Source: Okapia johnstoni
Lineage: Eukaryota > Chordata > Mammalia > Artiodactyla > Giraffidae
DNA: 64,000 nt
Assembly: GCA_024291935.2 (NCBI GenBank)
Contig: CM044317.1
Coordinates: 62,920,730-62,984,729, forward strand
Direction of reading: 5' to 3'
Of the stretch, positions 24,425-36,644 are shown piece after piece. A model generated the notes under the pieces. It saw nothing but the letters and a program-made list of their open reading frames with translations, searched no databases and had not been told where the DNA came from. Each line of letters begins with the position of its first letter. Position 1 is the first letter of the stretch. A program made the position numbers and the translations under genes.

Positions 24425-25555
24425 ATACAGTAGTCATTTCATGTCATATTTGAATATGATTTTCATACAAATGCAAAAATGAAAGCAAAAACGTTCTTCA
24501 GATGTCCAAGTTCCTTTAACTTCTGAATATATAATTTTATCACTTTTTAATCAAATTCCACATGAATGAAGAGCTGGGAATTTTTAGAATTTAGAGGATC
24601 CAGGTACAACATTTGCAGTTGCTTAATATGCTTCATTACATATATTTATCTTATCTTTTCCCTCCTTTGCAAAGATCTACTTTGTAAAATTGCTTTCCTG
24701 ACTATTCTGCCTCAGGCTATCAAGTCTAATAAAGAGATTTTTGGCCTTCTACTAACTTGCTTGTGTCAAAGAACTATTGTCCTTCCCCCGTTCCTCTCAC
24801 CCTTTGAATTTAAGTCCAAAATAAATGAATGGTAACAAGTTTTCTTCACTGCTTTTTAGTGTCGAGTTCCAGTTCAGAAAAAGTTCTGTTCAAGAATGAA
24901 TTCCAGCAGTGTTCCTATTGCCAGCAGGCAGCATTAAAGTCTTGGAATATGGAAGTAAGCCAGAGTAAATGCTGCTCTAGTTGAGTGAAGTAGTTTATAT
25001 ATGATAACAAATGATTATGATTCCTAATGCAAACTTCACAGCCATCTTATGATGAGCATTTATAGACAGTAAGTTTAGAGGTGAATTCATCTCAAGTATG
25101 ATTTTTATTCAGATACTGTGCAAACAGAAAATATGGAGCAAGGTCCTAAGAGATAGAGCATTCTTTGATTATAGAGCAGTAGTTGGATTACTGAGTTGGT
25201 CAGGCTGAAAGATTTTGGAGTTGGTGTATGTGCTGACATAAAGAGAGAGAGAGTAGGCAAACTGTTTGGGGTCAGGTTTCTCCCTTGGAGGTCAAGGCAG
25301 TTCTGAGGACCCACCTGGAGAGGGAGTCTTGTTCCTTTTCTTCCCTGGAGATGGCCAGGACTTCTAGAATCCCTGGCCTTACCCATGTGGGGCTAGGCTG
25401 TGTTTCAGGAGCAGGGAGGTCCAGTCCTGCTCAGGGTCATGCTCGTTTGCTATGTTTCTGTGTTACCTCTTATATTATTAATAGATGTCTGTGTGTCCCA
25501 AGAGGGAAAAACTGGATTATTCTGTTCTTCATACATTCACCTTTGATCTTCTAAT
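24425..25555. other. No gene recognised
   Basis: Mixed sequence; the 89- and 93-residue frames on opposite strands near 25105-25554 overlap and show no family features. Confidence 0.35.
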
Positions 25556-25559
25556 CTCT

Positions 25560-26130
25560 TCTCCACTTCACAACCAGAGAGACCTGATAGGCAGTAGCTG
25601 ATTATGTCACATCCTTCCAGTAACCCCCCACCACCACCCCTCCAGTCGCTGATTATCTCCTAGCATAAAGACCTCACCCCAGGTGCTCTCTCTTCCTTCT
25701 AGCCACAGTTAACGCTTTCACTTCCACATTTAGGCAAAGTTCCTTCCTGCCTTGGGTTCTTTTTATGCAGTTTGCTTTGCCTGGCCTTCTTTCTACCTCA
25801 TCCTCCCTGCTTCCTCACCCTTTTTACCCAGCTGCCTCCTCCTTACCCTCTCGTGTCACCTTTTCTGGGAAGACTTCCTTGAGCCTCTACACCAAGCTGG
25901 GCCTCTCCCTCTCACACACTCTGACTGCACTAAGCATCCCCATTTGTAGCACTTAACAATTGTAGTTAATTATTTATTTAATGTTTCCCTTGATAGATTG
26001 GAAATGCAATGATGACGTCAGATATGTTTGTTAATTGCCATACTTGAAGAACCTAGCACAGCATCTGGCACATTATAGACATTCGCTATGTATTTCTTGA
26101 ATAGATGAATAAATGATGAGCCAATAAATG
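25560..26130 (+). mobile_element. L2 LINE 3' portion
   Basis: Pyrimidine-rich sequence with ggaagacttccttgagcctc leads to the L2-type terminal stretch catctggcacattatagaca, followed by gaatagatgaataaatgatg. Confidence 0.65.
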
Positions 26131-26134
26131 ACCA

Positions 26135-27005
26135 ACTGGATTGTCTGATTCCTCTTTGCACACTCCCTCCCAACCCCACGGTGGGGTGCGGGACAGGACA
26201 GTAGAAGAGAGGTGTAGGTGAAAGGTTCTATAGGAGTTTTCTGGATTTGGAAATTCTGGATGGGGGATTGTGAAGCTGGTACAAAGCGTTGTTCCTCTGG
26301 GACCCTATTAATTCCTGTTTGAGTCTGCAGCAGGGGAGGAGCCGCCCTGATCAGCTCAGGGCTTCCTCAATTCTGCAGGGAAATCCCCAGAGTCTTCCCA
26401 GCTCTCATCTGCCTGGAAGATAACTTGACCATCCTTTTGCCTTTCCCTTAAGCTACTGTGAGATGGTTGTCAGGCTACAGTCCATCTTAATCATCTCCTG
26501 TGTACAAGTCTCAGCTGGAGGATGGAAAGCTAAGCAGAAGAGAGGCTATTTAGGTTTGTTATTCTTCAGATACTCCTTCTCTACCCTAGATATCTTACCA
26601 GAGCTCCGTGTCTTATTTCCAACTGCATGATACTTGGATCCACTTAGCACTCAAAAGCAAAATTGGTTATCCTCCTTCAACCTAGAATTAAACAGAAGGC
26701 AAAATCCTTACTTATAATCCTTATCACCATTCATTGAATGGACCAAGCTAGAAGCAAACTTTAATTTCTTTACTTTTCACACAAAATCAGCAGTGAATGC
26801 TGTTGAATTTCCCATGTGGGTGCCCTTTTCACCCTCCCGCTGAATCTTTATCACCTCAAGCTGTTTCTGTCTCCCAAGTCACCTCTCTGCCCCTTATTTT
26901 CTCATTCATTCATCTCTTTTTCACTGACCTTAGTCATTTTTCAATAATAAGGTATTTTTAACATATCATTTTCTTTAAAAAAATCTCAATGTTTTTTAAA
27001 AATAT
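26135..27005. other. No gene or recognised repeat
   Basis: Non-coding; no frame or family that I can support. Confidence 0.35.
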
Positions 27006-27009
27006 CATT

Positions 27010-27560
27010 ATCATGAAAAAGAAGGCTGAGGAACTTTGCAGATTAAAGGACATGAAAGAGACAAGAAAATGAAATGCAATACATGGTCCCAAATTTGATT
27101 CTACAGGATAAAATTTTTCATAGTGTAAAAGTCATTATTAGGACGGTTGACAAAATTGGGATTATATGGGTTAAAATTTCTTGAATTTGAAAATTGTAAT
27201 TTGGTTATAAAAGAGAATGCCTTTATTCTTGGAAAATACACACTGAACTATTAAGAGGTGAATGGATAAACTACTCAATTAGTTCAGAAAAAAATGTGAG
27301 TATATATAAATGTGTGTGTATACATACCCATGCTTATCTATGTGTCTATGTAAGAAATATATATGTGTTATATTATATATATAATATATGTATATATGGA
27401 GAGAGAGAGAGAGAAAGAGAATAAGGTATATGTGGCTAAATAGTAATAATTGGTAAATTTGTATAAAGACTATACAGGAGTTCTTTGTACTATTCTTGCT
27501 TTCTCTAAGTTTGATGTTATTTCATCATAAAAACTTATAAAAATTCAATTTTAAATATTA
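27010..27560 (+). mobile_element. Old interspersed repeat 3' end (family uncertain)
   Basis: Reads aggctgaggaactttgcag, then aatacacactgaactattaa, then gttctttgtactattcttgc in the order of a common mammalian element 3' end. It is interrupted by a TA/GA simple repeat. Confidence 0.45.
27359..27420. repeat. (TA)n/(GA)n simple repeat
   Basis: Alternating TA grades into GAGAGA within the older repeat. Confidence 0.85.
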
Positions 27561-27609
27561 AATTTAGTTGTAGTACTTTAGTCCAAACAACAAACTTTGT
27601 TAATAACAC

Positions 27610-27940
27610 ACACACAATTTCACCAGCTTCCTGCTACCCATATAAAGAAATTTTAAGCTTCTCAGAGTCATGCTCAGGACTTTCTATAATCTGGTCTCAA
27701 ATTACTTTTCTGCCTCATTCACTGTTTCCTATCCTAGAGTTACTCCTTATTCTATCCATGATGCAATGATCACCTTTCATTATTCCCCCTGTGTTTTTTT
27801 CCCCTGCTATTCTTTCTACAAAGTATGCCTTCACTGTTTTTTCACTGGTGACCTCTTATGCCTGTTCTGAGACCTCAGGGGTCAATTCTTCTGCAATACC
27901 CTACTCCATAACCCTAGGCAGAGTTAACACATCCCTCCTA
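27610..27940 (+). mobile_element. L2 LINE fragment
   Basis: Contains cttctcagagtcatgctcag, ctataatctggtctcaa and gcctcattcactgtttcc in L2 order. It may resume near 28385-28460 (gtgcctgacccactggagtc). Confidence 0.5.
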
Positions 27941-28266
27941 TTATGGACTGAATGTTGTGTTCCCTAAAATTCATATGTTGAAGTTCTAACCCCCAATGTA
28001 ATGGTATTTGAAGATAGGGACTTTGGAGGTAAAAAGGGTAAGATGAGGATGGGGCCCTCATGATGGGATTGGGGCCCTTATAAAAAGAGTCACCAGAGAA
28101 CTTGTCTCTTACTCCATCATGTGAGGACCCAGTGAGAAGGTGGACCTCTGCAAGCCTTAATCTTCTGGCATTTGATTTTTGGCTTCTCAGGTTCTAGAAT
28201 AATGAGAAATGCATTTATGTTTGTTAAATCGTGCATTCCATTATGGCAACCCAAGCAGACTAATGT
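27941..28266 (+). mobile_element. MLT1-type MaLR solo LTR
   Basis: Starts tatggactgaatgttgtgtt, contains ggccctcatgatgggattgg, and ends gcaacccaagcagactaatg. It appears inserted in an L2. Confidence 0.8.
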
Positions 28267-28469
28267 GTCTCCTCTGTGTATACATAGCAATTTGCATAGA
28301 AGTAAGCTATAGCAGTTAGGACTCTGATGTACAATGAATTGCTGATGAATTTTTCTGTCACACAAGAAAGTGAATCCTAAGGGCAGCAGGTGTGTACCTT
28401 ATTTTTCTGTCCCAGAAACAGTGCCTGACCCACTGGAGTCCAGGCTTGCTGAATGAAAGAAGTAGAATC

Positions 28470-29390
28470 TAAACCTGACCACCTCAGTTATTCATTAATT
28501 CTACTGTTTGAGTATGGATTCATTGTGACTTCCCTTGAAATTGTGACAGATTGATTTTAGCATCTTACAGAGAGAGCCACAGTTTCTAATGAAGCAGAGA
28601 CATTGCAGATAGCCCTGCCTTCCTGTTTCTATATCATCAGGGATGGATTCAGTAGCCTCAAGAGGATTCTTAGTAAAGAATATTTTAATTGAAAACTTAT
28701 TCTGAAAAGAAACTTTCCTTCATACACTTTATATGAACATGAACTAGATAATAAAGCATGCCTACATTAATTAAGAAAGTTTTTAAAAAGTGAAGTAACA
28801 TTATTAATAAATTTCTATGAGCAATAAAGAAATTATGAATGTTAGGTAGTGCAAAGTTGAGCAAGGGTAGAATATTAATCTCTATTTGTTTCTTTTACTT
28901 CAGCTCATTTTTTATTAAAACCTTTTCCCTATATAGTCCCCTTCCCACTCCTTCACTCAGCAGACATTTCAACAGATACTTTACTCAAAACAAAACTGTG
29001 CAGCCTATGCTGCATATTGGAGGACATGTGCACAAGATCATTCCAAAGGGGAAGTACATATTTCCAGTTGAAAGTTGGAGAAAGGTTGTATAAATATGAA
29101 CTATTTAGTCAAGTTCAAACATAATTAGGAAGTATTAGAAATGCTGAAAAAATTGATATATTCTTAAATTCTAAGTTATCCAGTAGTAATTGCTGTCAAC
29201 ACAGAGATCACTTTTGCTTGATTTCTTTGTTTTCATTTCATTCTCTACGTAGCCACGAAAATTCAGTGAGATCTGTAGCAATTGTAAAATCTATCCATAC
29301 GCTCTCTATGTTCTTTGAAAGACCAGCTAGACTAATTCTGAATGTCTTGAATCACATATAACTCCAGCTCTATGTTAGCTATGTTACCAA
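28470..29390. other. No gene or recognised repeat
   Basis: AT-rich non-coding sequence. Confidence 0.35.
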
Positions 29391-29393
29391 CTG

Positions 29394-29786
29394 TCTTAGT
29401 CAGCTTGGGCTGCTATAACAGAATACTGTAGACTGGGTCATTTTTAATAACAGATATTTATTTATCACAGTTCTTTAGGCTAAGAAGTCTAAGATCAAGG
29501 TACCCAGATATTCAGTTCTTAGTAAAGGCCTTCTTCCTGGCCTGTGGTCAGTCACTCTCTCTTGTGCTCACATGGCCAATTCTTGATGTGTGTGCGTGGG
29601 GGGAGCGAGAGCTCTCTCTCTCACTATTTTGATGCAGGCGCTAATCCACCATGAATATACCACCCTCACGACCTGATCTAAATTTAATCATGTATAAAAG
29701 GCCCCTGCTCCTAATACCATCACATTGAGGGCTCGGGCTTCAGCATGTGAACTTTAGGGGGAACACAGACATTCAGTCCACAACAG
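29394..29786 (-). mobile_element. MLT1/MST-type MaLR solo LTR, minus orientation
   Basis: Begins gtcttagtcagcttgggctg, carries gagctctctctctcac and ataccatcacattgaggg, and ends cattcagtccacaacaga. Confidence 0.8.
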
Positions 29787-30275
29787 AATAGATTCATTTC
29801 CTTTGTTGGCTGGCATGCAGCCTGACTGATTCCACACACTATTTGTTTGTCTGACACTGCCTGCCCCCAAACTGTACATTGATAGGATTAGAAGCGAGTT
29901 GTTACCTGGTAAGCTTTAGACTCAGAAATTCTGGAGTTTTTCTTGTTTTGATCTTGGCTTAAATTTTATAAGGGATTTGTAAATCTTGTAAGTGTTTAAA
30001 ATAACATAGAACTGGATGTGTCCTTTCTTGTTCTAATATATTTTGAAATGAACTGTTTAAGCAGAAAATATTTGTTTATGAATGAAAGTGAAAACATTAG
30101 GAGGGTTGAACATGAAGAATAATTGTCAAAATATTATGATGATAGTCCAGTATAGTGAATACAATGAGGCCTTTTTAATGAGAAAAACCAGAGTCCATGG
30201 TCTTGTTTTGTGACTTATTAACTATATTTTTAAAACAACTTACATAAACCCATTCATTCTCAAGTATTGACATAT

Positions 30276-30432
30276 CTTCTTTTCTTTATTTTTAATTTTT
30301 TTCTATTTCTTGAATTTTGTCCCCATGCTACATAGCTTGTAGGATCTTAGTTCCCTGACCAGGGATTGAACATGGACCCTCAGCAGTGAAAGCACAGAGT
30401 CCTAACCACTGGACTGCTAGGGAATTCCCTTG
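30276..30432 (-). mobile_element. CHR-type tRNA SINE, minus orientation
   Basis: A T-rich left end, cagggattgaacatggacc, and the head complement ctaaccactggactgctagg. Confidence 0.7.
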
Positions 30433-30814
30433 AGTATATCTTCTATAAAATGGTGATAATAGCACCTATCTTTCTGTGGGACTGTTTTGAAAATGAAAAA
30501 AACATGTAAATTATGAGCTGCAGTTCTTTGAGCATAGTAGATAATAAATAGTAGCTTTTATAATTAATAATTTTTAAGTCAAGAGAAGAAAATAAACTGA
30601 TAGGTAATTAGCATCTCTGATTGATTATTGCTTTTATTCAAATTTTAAATTTTTTAGAACACCCTTTAGTAAATTGAACATATTAATATTATGTTTTCTG
30701 AAATTTTATGTCTATGTAAGTGAATTTGAATAATCTATTATAGTACATAGTAAGCACGCATAAATACTCTTTTTATTCTGTTCTCCCTCCAATATTGAAT
30801 ATTTATCATGGCTG

Positions 30815-30950
30815 GGTTTTCTGGTAGGTACTTAACACATATAGTTTCATTCATTCCCCACAAGTTCTTATAGGTAAGTACTGTTTTACAGAAGAGGAAG
30901 CCAAAGCTCAAAGCCTAGATCCTGTAACTTGTAGGTGGCTTCGGGACACT
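30815..30950 (+). mobile_element. MIR fragment
   Basis: Contains ggtaggtacttaacacatat and ttacagaagaggaagccaaa in MIR order. Confidence 0.55.
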
Positions 30951-31252
30951 ACATTCTCCAGTTGTTCCCTTATTTTATAGGCAGCTATTTCTTATCTTTG
31001 CTTGTCCTTTTCTTCCTAGCTTCTAATTATGGGAGAGGTCCAGATTTAGCCTTTGGCCTTTCTCCTCCTCTTTATATGCTCCCTCCCTAGATTGCTTCAT
31101 CTATCAAATGGCTCCAAATATGTAGATGAATCATCTGTAGGCTGAAGAATTTTTTTTTTTTAAGTCACTGTCAAGGCCCTCTTATATCAAATCATTCCCT
31201 AAAATCCTCGTCTGGATGCCTAATAGGTTTCTTACTCATAACTGTGTTCTTG

Positions 31253-32540
31253 TTGTGTGTGTGTGCATGCTAAGTTGTTTCAGTTGTATCTGACTCTGAT
31301 GCTTTCTAAGGCCCACTTGACTTCACTTTCCACGATGTCTGGCTCTAGGTGAGTGATCACACCATTGTGATTATCTGGGTCATGAACATCTCTTTTGTAC
31401 AGTTCTTCTGTGTATTCTTGCCACCTCTTTTTAATATCTTCTGCTTCTGTTAGGTCCATACCATTTCTGTCCTTTATCAAGCCCATCTTTGCATGAAATG
31501 TTCCCTTGGTATCTCTAATTTTCTTGAAGAGATCTCTAGTCTTTCCCGTTCTGTTGTTTTCCTCCATTTCTTTGCACTGATCACTGAAGAAGGCTTTCTT
31601 ACTCTCCTTGCTATTCTTTGGAACTCTGCATTCAAATGGGTATATCTGTCCTAATCTCCTTTGCTTTTTGCTTCTCTTCTTTTCACAGCTATTTATAAGG
31701 CCTCCTCAGACAGCTGTTTTGCTTTTTTGCATTTCTTTTTCTTGGGGATGATCTTGATCCCTGTCTCTTGTACAATGTCATGAACCTCTGTCCATAGTTC
31801 TCAGACACTCTATCAGATCTGGTCCCTTAAATCTATTTGTCACTACCACTGTGTAATGGTAAGTGATTTGATTTAGGTCATACCTGAATGGTCTAGTGGT
31901 TTTCCCTACTTTCTTCAATTTCAGTCTGAATTTGGCAATAAGGAGTTCATGATCTGAGCCACAGTCAGCTCCTGGTCTTGTTTTTGCTGACTGTATAGAG
32001 CTTCTCCATCTTGGACTTCAAAGAATATAATCAATCTGATTTCGGTGTTGACCATCTGGTATTGTCCATGTGTAGAATCTTCTCTTGTGTTGTTGGAAGC
32101 GGGTGTTTGCTATGACCAGTGCTTTCTCTTGGCAAAACCCTATTAACCTTTGCCCTGCTTCATTCTGTACTCCAAGGGCAAGTTTTCCTGTTACTCTTGG
32201 TGTTTATTGACTTCCTCCTTTTGCTTTCCAGTACCTTATAATGAAAAGGACATCTGTTTTGGGTGTTAGTTCTAGAAGGTCATGTAGGTCTTCATAGAAC
32301 CATTCAACTTCAACTTCCTCAGCATTACAGGACGGGGCATAGACTTAGATTACCGTGATATTGAATGGTTTGCCTTCGAAACCAACAGAGAGCATTCTGT
32401 CGTTTTTGAGATTGCATCCAAGTACTGCATTTCGGACTCTTTAGTTGGTTATGAGGACTACTCCATTTCTTCTAAGGGATTCTTGCCCACAGTAGTAGAT
32501 ATAACGGTCATCTGAGTTAAATTCACCCATTCCAGTCCAT
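31253..32540 (-). mobile_element. BovB LINE with internal deletion, minus orientation
   Basis: At the left, the 3' tail complement (gctaagttgtttcagttgta) joins directly at ~31297 to mid-element sequence (gatgctttctaaggcccac). The RT catalytic and C-terminal region is therefore absent. The rest extends through the endonuclease-linker area to cacccattccagtccatttt at the right. Coding remnants are short; the 95-residue minus-strand frame at 31280-31567 crosses the junction. Confidence 0.85.
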
Positions 32541-32955
32541 TTTATTTATACTATCTCTAAAATAAAATGAAACAAGTAAGTAGCAGACCTGTGCTCTGAC
32601 TGTCTGCCTTCTTCCTCTGAACGTTTACTCATGCTACTGTTTCTCTCGAGGATGCTTTTCAAACCTTTTCACTGTCTCAAATAGCACTTCCCAGAGAACA
32701 TATCCCCACACGCTATTTAAAACATCTTTTACAGCCTCCTCACTCATTAATCTCTTTCCTTGCTTTTCTTTTCTGCATGGTAATTATCACTATCCAAGAT
32801 CATATTATTTACTCATACATTTATATTGTTTTTAGTTTCTTTGTCTCTCCTACAAGAATGTAATCACTATAATGACAGGGACCTTAACAGTCTAATTTGC
32901 TGTTGCATTGTCAGGGCCTAGAACAGTGGCTGGAGAAAGGTGGAAATAGGAAATG

Positions 32956-33085
32956 AGAGGGGACTTTTCTGGTGGTTTAGTGGTTAAGACTCCACACTTC
33001 CATTGCAGGGGCATGGATTTGATCCCTGGTCAGGAAACGAAATTCCACATGCCCCATGGTGCAGCCAGAAAAAATTTTTTTCAGA
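32956..33085 (+). mobile_element. CHR-type tRNA SINE
   Basis: Head gacttttctggtggtttagt, then gcatggatttgatccctgg, then an A/T-rich tail after gtgcagccagaaaa. Confidence 0.7.
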
Positions 33086-33314
33086 AACAAGTATAGAAAG
33101 AGGTGGAACTGAGTTCCTAAATCAGGTTCTGTTTCATTCTAGAGTATATCAACTACCACAGTGTGTTATCCTCCCTTCTTAATATCTTCTATGTTAGGAC
33201 CTTAGTGTTTTCAGATTGAAAGAGACCTTGGAGATCATCTAGTCCAAGCCTTCGTTTTGTGGAATAGATGAAAGTGATGTGTGGAGGTGTGGGGAATGTG
33301 GGGTTCAGGGTTGA

Positions 33315-33712
33315 GTTATTCAGTCGCTCAGTCATGTGCTACTCTTTGCAACCCCCATGAACTGCAGCATTCCAGGTTTCCCTGTCCTTCACTATCTCCC
33401 CGAGTTTGCTTAAACTCATGTCCATTGAGTCAGCGATGTCATCCAACCATCTCATCCTCTGTCATCCCCTTCTCTTGCCCTCAATCTTTCCCAGCACTGA
33501 GGTCTTTTCCAATGAGTCGGTTCTTCGCATCAGGTGGCCAAAGTATTGGAGCTTCAGCTTTAGCAATAGTCCTTCCAATGAATGTTCAAGATTGACTGGT
33601 TTGATCTCCTTGCTGTCCAAGGGACTTTCCAGAGTCTTCTCTAGCACCACAGTTTGAAAGCATCAATTCTTTGGTGCTCAATCTTCTTTATGGTCCGCCT
33701 CTCACAATGAGA
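33315..33712 (-). mobile_element. BovB 3'-end fragment, minus orientation
   Basis: Tail complement (cagtcgctcagtcatgtgct) through ggccaaagtattggagct to the 5'-truncated edge near tatggtccgcctctcaca. A T-run of ~23 bases (33719-33742) lies just beyond the truncated end. Confidence 0.88.
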
Positions 33713-33839
33713 GGAAAACTTTTTTTTTTTTTTTTTTTTTTTATCAGCTTTGGAGAGTGTAATGTATTCCTTTTTTGTTTTAACTACATAAGTACAGTTT
33801 GAAAAATATCAGTAAGATGGTAACCAGTTCAGTAATTCA

Positions 33840-34060
33840 GGCACAAAACCATGAGTCAGGTTTGGAAGAACATAAGTCACCGTGTGCACAGTCACTGGTC
33901 AGGGCAACCTTCCTGAAGGAGAACATTGCTGATCCTGAAAGGACAGGAGGGATGTGATGATGAAGAGGAAGGAGCATTTCAGGAATGCAGTGAAGGAATG
34001 AGGAGTGGTTGGTGGGGGGGATCCAGGTATAGGAGGGAGAATCTGAGAAGAGAAACCTGT
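33840..34060. other. Old mammalian-wide repeat, unnamed
   Basis: Contains gggcaaccttcctgaagga and gaaggagcatttcaggaatg, similar in style to the old repeats near 21300-21880. Confidence 0.35.
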
Positions 34061-34252
34061 AAGGACTTAACAGGAAATCAATTAACACTTGTAATATGGT
34101 TTACTCTGGAAATAGAAACTGGAATGTCAATCTATAAATCTTTAGAGCCAATAATGGAGAAACTTATTCTCACATTTTTCTGGTTTATATACTTCAAACT
34201 TTTTCTCCTTTTTTGTAGACAGATAACATAAGCCAAGCACTAGTTGTAGATT

Positions 34253-34665
34253 ATTATGGATTGAATTGTGTTTAAAACAACATGTTGATGTCCTAACCCC
34301 TAGTACCTCCAAATGTGACTTTATTGGAAGATGAAATGTTGCAGATGTAATTGGTTAAGATGTGGTCATACTCGGGTAGGGTAGGGCCCTAGGCCAGTAT
34401 GACTCGTGTTCTTATAAAGAGATGGCCATGTGAAGACAGAGGCAGAGACTGAAATTATCTGCCAAGGAACATCTGGGGCTACCAGAAGCTGGAAGAGGCA
34501 AGAACAGATCCCCCCCTGGAGGCTTAGAGGGAGCAAAGCCCTGCCAATACTGTGATTTCGAATTGCTAGCCTCCAGTATTGTGACAGTACATCTTTTCTG
34601 TACTAAGCCACCTAGTTTATGGTACTTTATGTATGGCAGCCCTGGAAAAATAATATACAATTTGC
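34253..34665 (+). mobile_element. MaLR-type solo LTR
   Basis: Begins ttatggattgaattgtgttt and carries aaatgtgactttattggaag, followed by agccacctagtttatggtac and an end near atggcagccctgg. Confidence 0.78.
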
Positions 34666-34680
34666 ACTTTTACAACCAAC

Positions 34681-35121
34681 TTTTTTTTTTTAATAAATGT
34701 ATTTATTTTAGTTGGGGGCTAATTACTTTACAATATTGTAGTAGTTTTTGCCATACATTGACATGAATCAGCCATGGGTTTACACGTGTTCCCCATCCTA
34801 AACCCTCCTCCCACCTCCCTCCCCATCCCATCCCTCTGGGTCATCCCAATGCCCCAGCCCTGAGCATTTGTCTCATGCATAGAACATGGAATGGTATTCT
34901 GCTTCACATATGATAATATACATGTTTCAATGCTATTGTCCCAGAACGTCCCACCCTCACCTTCTCCCTCAGAGTCCATAAGACTGTTCTATGCATCTGT
35001 GTCTCTTATTCTGTCTCGCATATAGGGTTATCGTTACCATCTTTCACATTCCATATATATGCATTAGTATACTGTATTGGTGTTTTTCTTTCTGGCTTAC
35101 TTCACTCTGTATAATGGGCTC
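34681..35121 (-). mobile_element. Bovid L1 3' end, minus orientation
   Basis: A T-run (complement of the A-tail) then gttgggggctaattacttta, the pyrimidine-rich 3' UTR block, and tttctttctggcttacttca at the truncated 5' edge. The 83-residue minus-strand frame is element-derived. Confidence 0.85.
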
Positions 35122-35124
35122 ACT

Positions 35125-35980
35125 TTTAAATGAAGCCAAACCGTAGTAAACCATAGCATTGCTTTCTAAATGGGTTTATGCAGCACTTGGTAAATTTGAC
35201 TAGAACTCTGTTTTTTTGTTAGTTAGTAATAATGATTGCTTACAAAACACCCATAAATATGTGAGCATCTTTAAATGCTTTTTGCATGTAAATCCTTTAT
35301 AAGTTAATTGCAAGCAGAGTTGGAGTAATTTTAGCCACTAAATCACCAGCAGATTCAGACATAGACCTTCAATAAACATTTCCAGTTTAAAAGCTAATCC
35401 TTCAGTAGGCTTTCTTTGCCTTTGTCTTACTTGAAGCATTCATTTCTGTGTATAGCTGATCAAATGATTTAATTATTGTTTTCTTATAAAGCATAAAAAC
35501 TTTTTAGTTTTAAGCTCACGAACAGTCTGTCATATAGTCATTTATTATGCCTATTCTTTTAACTATTATTACAGATTTAGGACTCACTATCCTGATAATT
35601 TTGCTAACTCATATCCCGAATCAGAAAATTCATAGAGAAATTAATTATACACAAACATAAACCCTCCTAGGCTCAGAGTAGTTTTCTCACTGTTTACATC
35701 AAGTTTCACTTTACTTATCTGTGTATTCAAGACTGTCAGCCACTGCCTTGATGAATGCCATTTTTCCTTTTTTTTTTTTTTTTTTAGTCAGTGTAATCTC
35801 TTATACTAAAGCACGACTTACTATTTTGTCTTTTTTCCAGTTCATATGCTTTCACAATAAGGATAAGAGAAAATTTTGTTGTGTTATCATAAGTCATGAC
35901 TATAATGGAACAAATCAGGTTTTTGAAATTAGATTCTAGTATGTATTGCAACAAGTTTAAATTGATTGCCCCTCCTTACA
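35125..35980. other. No gene recognised
   Basis: AT-rich, with a T-run at ~35769-35785. No repeat family that I can name. Confidence 0.35.
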
Positions 35981-35982
35981 TT

Positions 35983-36231
35983 CTGTTGTTTAGTTGCTAA
36001 GTCACACGTCTGACTCTCTTGAGACCTAGTGGACTGTAACCTGCCAGGCTCCTCTGTCCACGGGGTTTCCCAAGCAAGAATACTGGAGTGGGTTGCCATT
36101 TCTTTCTCCAGGAGATCTTCCCAATCCAGGAATCAATCTCGAGTCTTCTGCATTGACAGGCAGATTCTTTACCACTGAGCCACCAGGGAAGCCCTTCAGC
36201 TTTTTTTTGTGTTTTTTTTTTTTTTTTTTTA
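35983..36231 (-). mobile_element. Bov-tA SINE, minus orientation, with adjacent T-run
   Basis: Runs from ttgtttagttgctaagtcac to accactgagccaccagggaa. The T-run beyond it (to 36231) lies on the head side, not the tail side, so it is not this element's own tail. Confidence 0.85.
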
Positions 36232-36644
36232 AGACTTGAGGGTCATGGGAACAAGTTTGAGTTTAGTTATATCATGTGGATTTTAACCTTTATAGTTATC
36301 TTGTAATGCAAACAAATATTAGTCATTCAAATAAAGGATTAGAAGAAATGTTTGGACATCTCATAGGAGTTTGGCTCAGATAAGTCATTCCAGTACATTT
36401 TCTCAAGGAAATGTCTTCAATTATTGCTTTCCTGACTTGTGGACTCCTGTAAGCTTTCTATGTTCCATCTGACTCTAAAAATGCTTTAAAATAACACTCT
36501 GGCTTAAATTTTGGAGAAATTATGAGATTTGCTTTATTCACAAGGTAGTGCTATTTTATTTGAGAGAGGTTTTAATAATTATTATAATTTAATATTAAAT
36601 GCTATCAAAATACAGTTTACAGTTTACTTTTACATTTTTCATAC

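Noticed and set aside
36196..36231. T-run read as the A-tail of the adjacent Bov-tA
   Set aside because: It lies at the tRNA-head side of a minus-oriented SINE, opposite to where the tail should be.
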